Below are positions 1-8,816 of a stretch of DNA of 64,000 nucleotides, piece by piece; position 1 is the first letter of the stretch, and each line of letters begins with the position of its first letter. The position numbers were made by a program, and so were the translations under genes. The notes under the pieces are model-generated. The model searched no databases and was not told where the DNA came from. It was given only the letters and a program-made list of their open reading frames with translations. This stretch comes from Aggregatibacter sp. 2125159857 (GTDB taxonomy: Bacteria > Pseudomonadota > Gammaproteobacteria > Enterobacterales > Pasteurellaceae): positions 1,116,001 to 1,180,000 of the forward strand of contig NZ_CP072548.1 of NCBI RefSeq assembly GCF_017798005.1, in the 5' to 3' direction.

Positions 1-511
1 CGTAGAAATGGCGGCTTTCATCAGACATTGCCGCAATCGGGCAGGTCGGCGTGGTGCCGGTGATTTGGAAATTTTGTGGCAAGCGGGTGACTTTATCGCC
101 ATGGCTCATCCACACATCCAATTTGTTGTCGCCGTCATTGAGATCAGCGAAAAGTGCGGTCGGATTTTCCATTAAAACGGAAGCATAGCCGAACTCGCGG
201 TGATCGGAGGTTTCCGTTAAGCCACCAAGCTGCATCGCCATGGTTTGCATGCCGTAGCAAATGCCCAGCACCGGTACACCCGCGTTAAAAACATATTCAG
301 GGGCTCGTGGACTGTTTTCTTCCGTGGTGCTTTCTGGGCCACCGGAAAGAATAATCCCGGTTGGGTTAAAATCACGGATTTGTTGTTCCGTCACATCCCA
401 CGCCCAAAGTTCGCAATAAACACCGATTTCACGCACACGACGGGCGATAAGTTGGGTGTATTGAGAACCAAAGTCGAGGATGAGGATTTTATGATTGTGG
501 ATGTTGGTCAT
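1..511 (-). CDS. guaA: GMP synthase (glutamine-hydrolysing), N-terminal part, cut by window edge
   Basis: GuaA converts XMP to GMP using glutamine-derived ammonia, the last step of guanine nucleotide synthesis in the cytosol. Reading the minus strand from an ATG at 511 gives about 170 residues beginning [20 protein letters not shown]. This is the class I glutamine amidotransferase domain. The oxyanion-region motif SGGPES lies near residue 56, and the nucleophile elbow GICYGMQ places the catalytic cysteine near residue 85. The ATP-pyrophosphatase and dimerisation domains lie outside the window. No guaB is visible on this side; the upstream 230 bases before dacB hold one uptake sequence (697-705) and no gene. 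Identification is secure; only completeness is unknown. Confidence 0.95.
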   Translation of the reverse strand, partial: MTNIHNHKILILDFGSQYTQLIARRVREIGVYCELWAWDVTEQQIRDFNPTGIILSGGPESTTEENSPRAPEYVFNAGVPVLGICYGMQTMAMQLGGLTETSDHREFGYASVLMENPTALFADLNDGDNKLDVWMSHGDKVTRLPQNFQITGTTPTCPIAAMSDESRHFY

Positions 512-744
512 GGTTTTCTCTAACAATTTATTTATGAATTTTGCTTAAAAATGTCTATATGCCGGGATGGATTAAATTTCAGTCGCACCATTATGGCAAG
601 AACTTGTATCACGCACCAAAACTGGTGGCGCATTCTACCATTTCCCCCCTCTAACGTAAACGATTGCGATGATTTCACCGCACCAAATACGGTGATAAGT
701 GCGGTGGATTTTTGCGGTGTTTTTCTTGCTTCGATTTGGCAACA

Positions 745-2187
745 TCAATCTTGATATAAGGCGTTATACAGGCTGCTTTCAAATTGTACCAAAGGGGCGC
801 GTTTGGTTTTGCTTTCAAGATCACCGGTGGAGTAGCCGTTGATAAATTGAACGAAGGCGATTTTTTCACCGCGCGCGTTGGTGAGATAACCTGCCAGATT
901 ATAAACACCTTTCAGTGCGCCGGTTTTGGCGATGACGTTTTTGACTAATGGCGGATTGATTAAAGAGCCACGTCCGCTTAATGTGCCGTCCACACCGGCG
1001 ACAGGGAAGCTGTCTAATAGATGCAACGTTTCTTCGTTTTTCGCAATGTAATCTAACACCTGTAACATCGTTTGTGGTGCGATGAGGTTGTGACGGGATA
1101 AGCCTGAACCGTCGGCGATAATACTGTTACCGAATTTAATGCCTACTTGTGCCAAGACGTGTTTCATGGCTAATGTGCCTAGCTGGAAAGACGCCGGGCG
1201 TTTGTATTGCTGATAGGCAATCGTGCGGAATAAGGCATCGGCGATTTGGTTGTCGGATTTTTTCATCATTTTTTTGATGAGATCGGGCAACGGCTTGGAG
1301 AAGTGTTGTGCTAATACTTGCCCTTGTTGTTGGCGATAGGGTTGTTGTACTTGTCCGTTAAATTCAATGTTGAGGCGTTTGAGCTGGCGTTGAATGACTG
1401 CTGCCGCAAAGGCATTAGGATCTTGCACGGCAAAACTTAACCCGAAGGGTTTCGCTTGGCGTGCTAAACAGCCTTTTACTTGATAGCGGTTGTTGTCATG
1501 CACTAAGGCATCTAATTGGCAATAAGGCGCTTCGTCTTTGTCTGCCACATAAACCTGTCCGAACACTTGTATCGGATATTGTGACGGCACGTTAAATTTC
1601 ACCGGCTCACCGGGCGGTTGGTTGGCGTCAATATCTACATAAAAGCAGTTATTATCAATGTTTACCGCCGCCGGTGGGGCATTAAAACACATGGTTAAAT
1701 CGTTCCAAATCCAGCCTGAACCGCGATCATGGCTGGTGAATACGGAGGTATCCAAAATGAGATTGCCGGTAATTTTATTGATATTTTGCTTTTTCAGTTC
1801 TGATAATAAATTAAAAAGTTGTCCACTGGTTAAATCGGGATCACCGGTGAAACGGACGATTAAATCGCCGTTTAATTGTCCGTTTTGAATGTCTCCGTTG
1901 GTTAAAAGTGCGGTCTGAAATTGAAACGAATCGCCAAGGGCGAGTTTTGCGGCTAACGCGGTGAAGACTTTTTGTGTACTGGCCGGTAACATGAAGGTTT
2001 GCCCGTGATAATCGGCGACAATCTTATCTTGGTGTAGGTTTTTAGCGATAAATGCCAGATTGGCGCCTTCGGGCAAGTTGCTGAGATAGGGGTTTAAATC
2101 AACATTGGCGAAGCTGTGTACGGAGGCGGTTAAGGTAAGAAATAAAAGTGTTTTTGAGAAGATCCGACGTGGTGAAAACTTATACAT
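745..2187 (-). CDS. dacB: D-alanyl-D-alanine carboxypeptidase/endopeptidase, PBP4
   Basis: PBP4 trims and cleaves peptidoglycan cross-links in the periplasm. The 480-residue product has an N-terminal signal peptide (hydrophobic stretch about residues 12-26). It carries all three serine-peptidase S13 motifs: SxxK as STQK with Ser70, SDN in KKSDNQIADALF, and KTG in AKTGALKGVYNLAGYL near the C terminus. Length matches the family. It is transcribed divergently from greA with about 150 bases between, the same arrangement as in Haemophilus. The 1905-1915 region inside the gene holds an uptake sequence that the reading frame tolerates. Confidence 0.95.
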   Translation of the reverse strand: MYKFSPRRIFSKTLLFLTLTASVHSFANVDLNPYLSNLPEGANLAFIAKNLHQDKIVADYHGQTFMLPASTQKVFTALAAKLALGDSFQFQTALLTNGDIQNGQLNGDLIVRFTGDPDLTSGQLFNLLSELKKQNINKITGNLILDTSVFTSHDRGSGWIWNDLTMCFNAPPAAVNIDNNCFYVDIDANQPPGEPVKFNVPSQYPIQVFGQVYVADKDEAPYCQLDALVHDNNRYQVKGCLARQAKPFGLSFAVQDPNAFAAAVIQRQLKRLNIEFNGQVQQPYRQQQGQVLAQHFSKPLPDLIKKMMKKSDNQIADALFRTIAYQQYKRPASFQLGTLAMKHVLAQVGIKFGNSIIADGSGLSRHNLIAPQTMLQVLDYIAKNEETLHLLDSFPVAGVDGTLSGRGSLINPPLVKNVIAKTGALKGVYNLAGYLTNARGEKIAFVQFINGYSTGDLESKTKRAPLVQFESSLYNALYQD

Positions 2188-2283
2188 AATTCAGAGTTGT
2201 GGTTGCTATTTTTAATAAGACGAACAATAATAGTACTCCAATAGACGAGAGTAAAGTTTTCTCGCAACATGATTAATTGATAC

Positions 2284-2313
2284 TGGGGGATCATGACGAT
2301 CCCACAGTTTTTC
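2284..2313 (+). promoter_or_regulatory. terminator-like hairpin in the greA leader
   Basis: GGGATC (2287-2292), five-base loop ATGAC, then GATCCC (2298-2303), followed after CAG-type bases by TTTTT (2308-2312). The structure lies about 30 bases upstream of the greA start codon. It has the form of an intrinsic terminator inside the 5' leader. In E. coli the greA leader also contains a terminator that yields a small RNA (GraL). Whether this leader does the same is inference. Confidence 0.5.
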
Positions 2314-2339
2314 TTTATCTAAATTAAGGAAAGTCTTAT

Positions 2340-2816
2340 ATGCAACAAATTCCTATGACGGTTCGAGGTGCAGAACTTTTACGCAAAGAGCTGGAATATT
2401 TAAAGAACGAACGCCGCCCGGAAATCATCAAAGCCATTGCAGAAGCGCGCGAACACGGCGACTTAAAAGAAAATGCGGAATATCATGCCGCCCGTGAGCA
2501 GCAAGGATTCTGCGAGGGGCGAATTCAGGAAATTGAAGGCAAGCTTGCGAACTGCCAAATTATTGATGTCACAAAAATGCCGAATAATGGCAAAGTGATT
2601 TTTGGTGCGACGGTGGTGTTAGTTAATACCAATACAGATGAGGAAGTCACTTACCGCATTGTGGGAGATGATGAAGCGGATATTAAAAATGGCTTGATTT
2701 CCGTCAATTCACCGATTGCGCGAGGATTGGTCGGCAAGGAAGTAGATGATGTAGTGAATATCACGACACCGGGTGGCGTGGTTGAATTTGAAATTATTGA
2801 CGTAGAGTATGTGTAA
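2340..2816 (+). CDS. greA: transcription elongation factor GreA
   Basis: GreA binds the RNA polymerase secondary channel and stimulates cleavage of backtracked transcripts. The 158-residue product shows the N-terminal antiparallel coiled coil (residues about 8-75). The acidic tip segment [14 protein letters not shown] carries the two residues that hold the catalytic magnesium. The C-terminal FKBP-like domain follows (about 85-158). The start ATG follows AAGGA with suitable spacing. A hairpin terminator follows at 2849-2884. A terminator-like hairpin in the leader suggests attenuation or autoregulation. Confidence 0.96.
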   Translation: MQQIPMTVRGAELLRKELEYLKNERRPEIIKAIAEAREHGDLKENAEYHAAREQQGFCEGRIQEIEGKLANCQIIDVTKMPNNGKVIFGATVVLVNTNTDEEVTYRIVGDDEADIKNGLISVNSPIARGLVGKEVDDVVNITTPGGVVEFEIIDVEYV

Positions 2817-2848
2817 AGTCGTCTAAATTCAGGCTTAAAATCCGTTTT

Positions 2849-2885
2849 GGAAGGCGCACATGTTCATTAGTAGCGCCTTTCTTTA
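2849..2885 (+). terminator. intrinsic terminator after greA
   Basis: AAGGCGC (2851-2857) pairs with GCGCCTT (2873-2879) across a 15-base loop, followed by TCTTT. It lies 35 bases after the greA stop codon and before the prfA start. Confidence 0.65.
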
Positions 2886-2972
2886 TATGTAAAGTTCAAC
2901 AACCTGCCGATTCTGTGCTAGAATGCCGCGATTTTTTTATTTCCCTTTCCATTTTCCTTCGAAGGTTAAAGA

Positions 2973-4055
2973 ATGAAACCCTCTATTATCAATAAATTAG
3001 ATAGCTTAAAAGAACGTTATGAAGAGCTTGAAGCGTTGCTAGGCGATGCTTCCGTCATTAGTGATCAAGATAAATTCAGAGCCTATTCCAAAGAATATGC
3101 GCAACTTGAAGACGTGGTGAAAAGTTTTAATCGTTGGAATCAGCTCAATGCCAATTTAGAAGAAGCACAGCTCCTGCTTGACGATCCGGAAATGAAAGAA
3201 ATGGCACAAATGGAGATTGAAGAATCCAAAGCCGAATTGGAACAAGTTGAGCAGCATTTACAAATTCTCTTATTACCGAAAGATCCGAACGACGAATATA
3301 ACTGCTACCTTGAGATCCGCGCCGGTACCGGTGGTGATGAAGCTGGGATTTTCGCCGGCGATCTTTTCCGTATGTATAGCCGTTATGCGGAAACCAAACG
3401 CTGGCGTATTGAAGTGCTGAGTGAAAACGAAAGCGAGCAGGGCGGATTTAAAGAAATTATTGCGCTTGTGAGCGGCGATGGTGCCTATGGCCAATTAAAA
3501 TTTGAATCAGGCGGCCACCGTGTACAACGTGTACCAAAAACCGAGTCACAAGGGCGTATTCATACCTCGGCGTGTACTGTTGCGGTGATGCCGGAATTGC
3601 CGGAATCGGAAATGCCGGAAATTAACCCGTCAGATTTGCGTATTGACACCTATCGTGCCTCCGGTGCGGGTGGTCAGCACATCAATAAAACCGATTCCGC
3701 TGTGCGTATTACGCATATTCCAACCGGCATGGTGGTGGAATGTCAGGATGAGCGTTCACAACATAAAAATAAAGCCAAAGCCTTGTCCGTGCTGGCTTCC
3801 CGTTTAGTGCAACAAGAACAGGAAAAATTGGCGCAAGAGCAAGCGGATACCCGTCGTAACCTTTTGGGTTCCGGTGACCGTTCTGACAAAATTCGTACCT
3901 ACAATTACCCACAAGGGCGTGTGACCGATCACCGCATTAACCTGACAATTTATCGTTTAGATGAAGTGATGAACGGTAAAATTGACGACTTGATTCAGCC
4001 GATTATCACCGAATATCAGGCGGATCAGTTGGCGGCATTGTCCGAGCAGAATTAA
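2973..4055 (+). CDS. prfA: peptide chain release factor 1
   Basis: RF1 recognises UAA and UAG in the ribosomal A site and triggers peptide release. The 360 residues match the usual length. The codon-reading tripeptide is PKT at 188-190, fitting the RF1 P-x-T signature (E. coli has PAT). The catalytic GGQ is at 233-235 in [10 protein letters not shown]. Its glutamine is methylated by PrmC, whose gene follows directly. The first gene of a prfA-prmC-kdsA cluster; a perfect hairpin at 4061-4082 separates it from prmC. Confidence 0.97.
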   Translation: MKPSIINKLDSLKERYEELEALLGDASVISDQDKFRAYSKEYAQLEDVVKSFNRWNQLNANLEEAQLLLDDPEMKEMAQMEIEESKAELEQVEQHLQILLLPKDPNDEYNCYLEIRAGTGGDEAGIFAGDLFRMYSRYAETKRWRIEVLSENESEQGGFKEIIALVSGDGAYGQLKFESGGHRVQRVPKTESQGRIHTSACTVAVMPELPESEMPEINPSDLRIDTYRASGAGGQHINKTDSAVRITHIPTGMVVECQDERSQHKNKAKALSVLASRLVQQEQEKLAQEQADTRRNLLGSGDRSDKIRTYNYPQGRVTDHRINLTIYRLDEVMNGKIDDLIQPIITEYQADQLAALSEQN

Positions 4056-4060
4056 CGAGA

Positions 4061-4090
4061 GAACGAGCTTAACGGCTCGTTCATTTTTAT
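4061..4090 (+). terminator. hairpin with T-rich tail between prfA and prmC
   Basis: GAACGAGC (4061-4068) and GCTCGTTC (4075-4082) form a perfect 8-base-pair stem with loop TTAACG, followed by ATTTTTATT. It looks like an intrinsic terminator sited only 18 bases before the prmC start codon, so it may set the prfA:prmC ratio. Confidence 0.6.
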
Positions 4091-4099
4091 TGAACAAAC

Positions 4100-4999
4100 A
4101 TGAACTACCAACAATGGCTGCAGCAAGCCGCGCAAGCGTTAAATCAAGCAAATCCCGCTGAAAATGGTAAAACTGATGCACAAGTGTTATTGCAATTTGT
4201 GACACAAAAATCGCGTGCATTTATTTTGGCTTTTGGTGAGACGCAGCTGGATGAAAAAACACAAGAAAAACTGACCGCACTTTTATCTCGCCGTTTGCAA
4301 GGTGAGCCTATCGCTTATCTTCTCGGTGAAAAAGAATTTTGGTCGTTGCCGTTAAATGTCTCAGCAGGCACGCTGATTCCGCGTCCGGATACCGAAATTT
4401 TGGTGGAAAAAGCCGTGGCGATTGCCACAGAGGCGTTACAAAAGTGCGGTCAACATTCTCAACGTTTTCGTATTTTAGATTTGGGTACCGGCACGGGCGC
4501 GATTGTCTTGGCGTTAGCCTCTGAACTGAAACCCATTGCGCAAAAACAGCATATTCAACTAGAAATTATCGGCGTGGATGTCATGCCGAATGTAGTGGCG
4601 TTGGCGACATCCAATGCGGAAAAAAATCAGTTAGACGTCAGTTTTTTACAAAGCCATTGGTTTGACAAGGTGACAGGCACATTTGATTTGATTGTGAGTA
4701 ATCCGCCTTATATTGATGCAAAGGATGAACATTTAGCCCAAGGCGATGTACGCTTTGAACCCTTGTCGGCGTTAGTGGCGGAAGACGAAGGCTATGCGGA
4801 CTTACGTCATATTATCGCCAATGCGCCGAAATTTATGCGGACAGGCGGTTATCTGTTGGTGGAACACGGTTGGCAACAAGGGGAAAAAGTGCGGTCGATT
4901 TTCCAAGAGAATTTTTGGACATCGATTGAAACTTTACGGGATTACGGAAATAATGAGCGCGTAACCTTAGGTTGTTGGGCTCAAATTGAAAATAAATAA
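4100..4999 (+). CDS. prmC: release factor glutamine N5-methyltransferase
   Basis: PrmC (HemK) methylates the GGQ glutamine of RF1 and RF2 using S-adenosylmethionine. The 299-residue protein has a helical N-terminal domain (about 1-90), the SAM-binding motif DLGTGTGAI (127-135), and the substrate-glutamine motif NPPY at 201-204. The family length is about 280-300. It sits directly after prfA, its substrate gene. Two uptake sequences lie inside the reading frame (4442 and 4885 regions), and one reversed copy near 4275. Confidence 0.95.
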   Translation: MNYQQWLQQAAQALNQANPAENGKTDAQVLLQFVTQKSRAFILAFGETQLDEKTQEKLTALLSRRLQGEPIAYLLGEKEFWSLPLNVSAGTLIPRPDTEILVEKAVAIATEALQKCGQHSQRFRILDLGTGTGAIVLALASELKPIAQKQHIQLEIIGVDVMPNVVALATSNAEKNQLDVSFLQSHWFDKVTGTFDLIVSNPPYIDAKDEHLAQGDVRFEPLSALVAEDEGYADLRHIIANAPKFMRTGGYLLVEHGWQQGEKVRSIFQENFWTSIETLRDYGNNERVTLGCWAQIENK

Positions 5000-5863
<864 letters not shown>

Positions 5864-5879
5864 TCTCTTCAATATTCAA

Positions 5880-5915
5880 TATATCGTGCATAAAATTCCT
5901 TTTATGCACGATATA
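5880..5915. repeat. perfect 16-bp palindromic hairpin after kdsA
   Basis: TATATCGTGCATAAAA (5880-5895), loop TTCC, and the exact complement TTTTATGCACGATATA (5900-5915). Neither side carries a run of T. It could act as a bidirectional terminator through its own A/T-rich stem top, as an RNase processing site, or as a protein-binding palindrome. Confidence 0.7.
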
Positions 5916-6037
5916 GGCGATAAAACATGAATTTTATGAAATTAAATTTCACTTTTTCTGGATTTTTTATTTATTTTACGCTAGGATCGCTGAGAATTTT
6001 TATGTATAAATAACTTTTAAAATAACGACGATTACCT

Positions 6038-6550
6038 ATGTTTAAGAAATTTTTTATTCTTCTTCCGCTATTTGTATTAACGGCTTGTTCTACGACATCT
6101 GAAAATTCAACAGCCTCGGCACAAGATGAAGCTCAATTAAATCAACTCATTAGCACCACGCTAAAAACCAATAAACCACGTCAATATTCCGAGATTACCG
6201 ATAAACGACTTGCGAAAATCTACCAAGAATGGGCAGGAACGCGCTATCGTTTAGGCGGGCTAACCAAAGGGGGCATCGACTGCTCCGGTTTTATGCAAAC
6301 AACCTTTCTCAAAGCCTACGGTTTAGCATTACCACGTTCCACTGCGGAACAACGCCATGTTGGCAAGCAAATTCAGAAGCATGAATTAAAAGTGGGCGAT
6401 TTAGTCTTCTTCCGTAAAAACAACCATGTGGGTGTTTATATCGGCAATAATAAATTTATGCATTCCAGTACGAGCCGCGGTGTGATTATTGAGTCCTTAA
6501 GCGATAATTATTGGGCAAAAACATACACGCAATCTCGTCGCGTTCTTTAA
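6038..6550 (+). CDS. NlpC/P60 lipoprotein, MepS-like murein endopeptidase
   Basis: The product is predicted to hydrolyse meso-DAP-D-Ala cross-links or related peptide bonds of peptidoglycan. The 170 residues start with a lipoprotein signal ending LTAC, giving lipidated Cys17. The NlpC/P60 domain follows (about 60-168). It carries the expected triad: Cys82 in DCSGF, His130 in NHVGVYIG and His142 in KFMHSS. Spacing resembles E. coli MepS (Spr) more than NlpC, but both belong to the same family. It stands alone between two strong hairpins. Function by family is firm; the choice between mepS and nlpC is not. Confidence 0.85.
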   Translation: MFKKFFILLPLFVLTACSTTSENSTASAQDEAQLNQLISTTLKTNKPRQYSEITDKRLAKIYQEWAGTRYRLGGLTKGGIDCSGFMQTTFLKAYGLALPRSTAEQRHVGKQIQKHELKVGDLVFFRKNNHVGVYIGNNKFMHSSTSRGVIIESLSDNYWAKTYTQSRRVL

Positions 6551-6564
6551 TTTAGAGATAACAT

Positions 6565-6600
6565 AAACAGCCGCTTTGATAATAAGCGGCTGTTTTTATA
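6565..6600 (+). terminator. intrinsic terminator after the NlpC/P60 gene
   Basis: AAACAGCCGCTT (6565-6576) and AAGCGGCTGTTT (6584-6595) form a perfect 12-base-pair stem with a 7-base loop, ending in TTTTTATA. Confidence 0.85.
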
Positions 6601-6610
6601 TATAGCAACA

Positions 6611-6648
6611 AAGTGCGGTAGGAAATATATTCATTTTTCACCGCACTT
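6611..6648. repeat. inverted pair of DNA-uptake sequences
   Basis: AAGTGCGGT at 6611-6619 and its complement ACCGCACTT at 6640-6648 face each other 20 bases apart. Such paired uptake sequences are common in Pasteurellaceae and can fold as a hairpin. Confidence 0.8.
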
Positions 6649-6653
6649 TTGCT

Positions 6654-6749
6654 AATAGGAACTGCGTCTTTGGACGGAATGGGATAATTTCCACTGTGCG
6701 ACCATAAATATCCACCATGACGTTTAAAGCGACGCTTAAATCAGGTCAG
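6654..6749. repeat. left copy of a 96-bp direct repeat carrying the yfcH 3' end
   Basis: This stretch matches 7279-7374 at a constant offset of 625 bases. The last 77 positions differ at only three places, and the first 19 are more diverged. It includes the complement of the final yfcH codons (Asp-Leu-Ile-stop), so it is a displaced fragment of the yfcH 3' end plus its downstream flank. It stops 3 bases before the first GTAG foot of the hairpin array. Confidence 0.85.
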
Positions 6750-6752
6750 TGC

Positions 6753-7278
6753 GTAGTGTGCAACTTGTTGCACGAATGATTAACCTCGATACGTCATTCA
6801 CGATTTCGTGCGTAGCGTGCAACTTGTTGCACGAATGATTAACCTAAATGCGTAATTCATGATTTCATATGTAGCGTGCATCTTGATGCACGACCACACC
6901 ACACACGGAACGTTATTTTACCCTTTCGGGCATTCACGATTTCGTGCGTAGCGTGCAACTTGTTGCACGAATGATTAAACCTCGATGCGTCATTCGCGAT
7001 TTCATGCGTAAGGTGCAACTTGTTGCACGAATGATTAACCTCGATACGTCATTCATGATTTCATGCATAGCGTGCAACTTGTTGCATGAATAATTAACCT
7101 CGATACGTCATTCACGATTTCATACGTAGCGTGCATCTTGATGCACGAATGATTAACCTCAATGCGTAATTCATGATTTCATATGTAGCGTGCATCTTGA
7201 TGCACGACCACACCACACACGGAACGTTATTTTACCCTTTCGGGCATTCACGATTTCGTGCAACAAGTTGCACGCTAC
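6753..7278. repeat. REP-like hairpin array, family A (eight direct, one inverted copy)
   Basis: GTAG-type feet occur at 6753, 6812, 6871, 6948, 7008 (GTAA), 7067 (ATAG), 7126 and 7185. Each is followed by an 18-base hairpin, either CGTGCAAC-TT-GTTGCACG or CGTGCATC-TT-GATGCACG with small variants. One inverted copy lies at 7257-7278 ending CTAC. The period is 59-60 bases, with one 77-base step. The two stem versions differ by a paired change (A:T for T:A), so the hairpin itself is conserved. The last 94 bases (7185-7278) form a complete GTAG...CTAC element also found at 19921-20014. The region has no credible gene. Confidence 0.9.
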
Positions 7279-7374
7279 AATAGGATCCGCGTATTCTGAC
7301 GGAATGGGATAATGTCCACTGTGCGACCATAAATATCCATCATGACGTTTAAAGCAACGCTTAAATCAGGTCAG
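7279..7374. repeat. right copy of the 96-bp direct repeat, spanning the real yfcH 3' end
   Basis: Partner of 6654-6749. It begins at the base after the closing CTAC of the hairpin array and runs into the last codons of yfcH (stop at 7361-7363). The array therefore sits exactly between the two copies. Confidence 0.85.
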
Positions 7375-8251
7375 GCAAATAAGATGACAATGTCGGATAG
7401 CGGAATTGAAAGCCTTGCGCAAGTAAATGTTGAGGCTGAATATGCTGGCTGTCCAGTAATAGCGCGGCGCGTTCCCCAAGAAGACATTTCAACATCAATG
7501 CCGGTGCGGCAAAGGGCTGTTGAGGACGTTTCATCGCACGCCCTAGCATAGTGTGAAAGTCTTTTTGACGAATGGCGTGTGGCGCAACGAGATTAAATAC
7601 GCCTTGGCAAGCATCCTGTTCGAGTAAAAATAACATCGCGTTTACCATATCCTCAAGGGCGATCCATGCCCAATATTGCTGCCCGGAACCTAGTTTCGCA
7701 CCGAGACAACAAGAATAGAGCGGCAGCATTTTAGCCAATGCCCCGACTTGTTTGCCAAGGACCATGCCGGTTCGCATAATACAAACGCGCGTGCGAGCCT
7801 GTAATGCCGCTGCTTCCCAAGCTTGGCATAATTCACCGATAAAGTTTATTGCCGGTGCGCTTCCCTCATGTAAAACCTGCTCTTGACCATCGCCATAATA
7901 ACCGGTCGCGGAACCGGAGATAAAACAAGGTGGTGTCGTACTGCGATTAATTAAGTCCGCCAGTTGTTGCGTTAAAGCAACGCGACTGTCTTTTAGGCGG
8001 CGTTTTTGTTCATCCGTCCAACGACGGTGAAAAATCGGTTCACCGGCCAGATTAATGACGGCATCAAACTGATCTAAATGTTGAAAATAATCTAGCGTAT
8101 TAATGTATTCGATATTGGGAGAAGCGGGGAGTTTGGTTTGCGCAGTTGAAATATCGCGCACGAATGCGGTGAGGTGATGATTTCGCGCCAAAAGTTGCGG
8201 CACGAGGGCTGTGCCAATAAAGCCGGTTGCGCCGGTAATAAGAATTCTCAT
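7361..8251 (-). CDS. yfcH: TIGR01777-family NAD(P)-dependent epimerase-like protein
   Basis: A 296-residue extended short-chain dehydrogenase/epimerase-like protein. It opens with the Rossmann nucleotide-binding motif GATGFIGTAL (residues 7-16) and carries the family stretch NLAGEPI and the SGSATGYYG segment with the usual active-site tyrosine. The C terminus ends SSYLPDLI as in homologues. Its substrate is unknown; E. coli YfcH is likewise uncharacterised. It lies 6 bases downstream of argR and may be co-transcribed. The 3' end is duplicated at 6654-6749 beyond a hairpin array, but this gene is intact. Confidence 0.88.
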   Translation of the reverse strand: MRILITGATGFIGTALVPQLLARNHHLTAFVRDISTAQTKLPASPNIEYINTLDYFQHLDQFDAVINLAGEPIFHRRWTDEQKRRLKDSRVALTQQLADLINRSTTPPCFISGSATGYYGDGQEQVLHEGSAPAINFIGELCQAWEAAALQARTRVCIMRTGMVLGKQVGALAKMLPLYSCCLGAKLGSGQQYWAWIALEDMVNAMLFLLEQDACQGVFNLVAPHAIRQKDFHTMLGRAMKRPQQPFAAPALMLKCLLGERAALLLDSQHIQPQHLLAQGFQFRYPTLSSYLPDLI

Positions 8252-8257
8252 AAGCGT

Positions 8258-8731
8258 CTAAATGGATTCATTGGAATGATCAAATAATGCCTGTATTTTG
8301 GCAAATAATCGCTGAATGTCGGTATCGCGGGTTGGGGTGACAAAAATGGTATCGTCCCCGGCAATATTGCCTAAAATACCTTCGGCTTTGCTGATCGAAT
8401 CCAGTAAACGAGCAATGAGTTGTGCCGCGCCGGGGCTGGTATGAATCACAATCAGCATATTGTTATGATCAATATCCAACACCAAATCTTTCAGTGAACT
8501 GGCGGCCTGTGGTACGGTGAGATCAGTGGGAAGGCAATACACCATTTCCATGCGAGTATTACGCGTGCGTACCGCCCCGACTTTGGTGAGCATTCGGGAG
8601 ACTTTCGATTGATTGATCGAATGAAATCCGAGTTTTTGCAATTCAGTCACAATTTCGCTCTGCGAGCCGAATTTTTCTTGACGCAATAAGTCTTTAAACG
8701 CCTGTAGAAGCGAGTTAGGTTTGTTAAGCAT
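8258..8731 (-). CDS. argR: arginine repressor
   Basis: ArgR is a hexameric arginine-sensing repressor of arginine biosynthesis. The 157 residues show the N-terminal winged helix (about 1-75, with [10 protein letters not shown] and the recognition region NQSKVSRML). The C-terminal arginine-binding and oligomerisation domain carries [17 protein letters not shown] and the [15 protein letters not shown] motif (here [11 protein letters not shown]). Upstream at 8763-8780, TGCAT-AAAA-ATTAT resembles an ARG box in its left half, so weak autoregulation is possible. yfcH follows after 6 bases. Confidence 0.95.
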   Translation of the reverse strand: MLNKPNSLLQAFKDLLRQEKFGSQSEIVTELQKLGFHSINQSKVSRMLTKVGAVRTRNTRMEMVYCLPTDLTVPQAASSLKDLVLDIDHNNMLIVIHTSPGAAQLIARLLDSISKAEGILGNIAGDDTIFVTPTRDTDIQRLFAKIQALFDHSNESI

Positions 8732-8816
8732 ACGAATTCCAGCAAAATAAATATAAACGGATTTTGCATAAAAATTATCTTTTTAGCAAATCATTCTTTA
8801 TTTTGCGTGGCAAGTC

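Noticed and set aside
675..908. Overlapping reading frame at the dacB 3' end
   Set aside because: Out-of-frame shadow of dacB with no ribosome site or recognisable domain.
6753..7278. Possible CRISPR array (regular repeats about 59 bases apart)
   Set aside because: The sequences between the hairpins are themselves repeats of one another, not unique spacers, and no cas gene is nearby.
8763..8780. ARG box upstream of argR
   Set aside because: Only the left half (TGCAT) is close to the consensus; kept as a possibility in the argR entry, not as a site.
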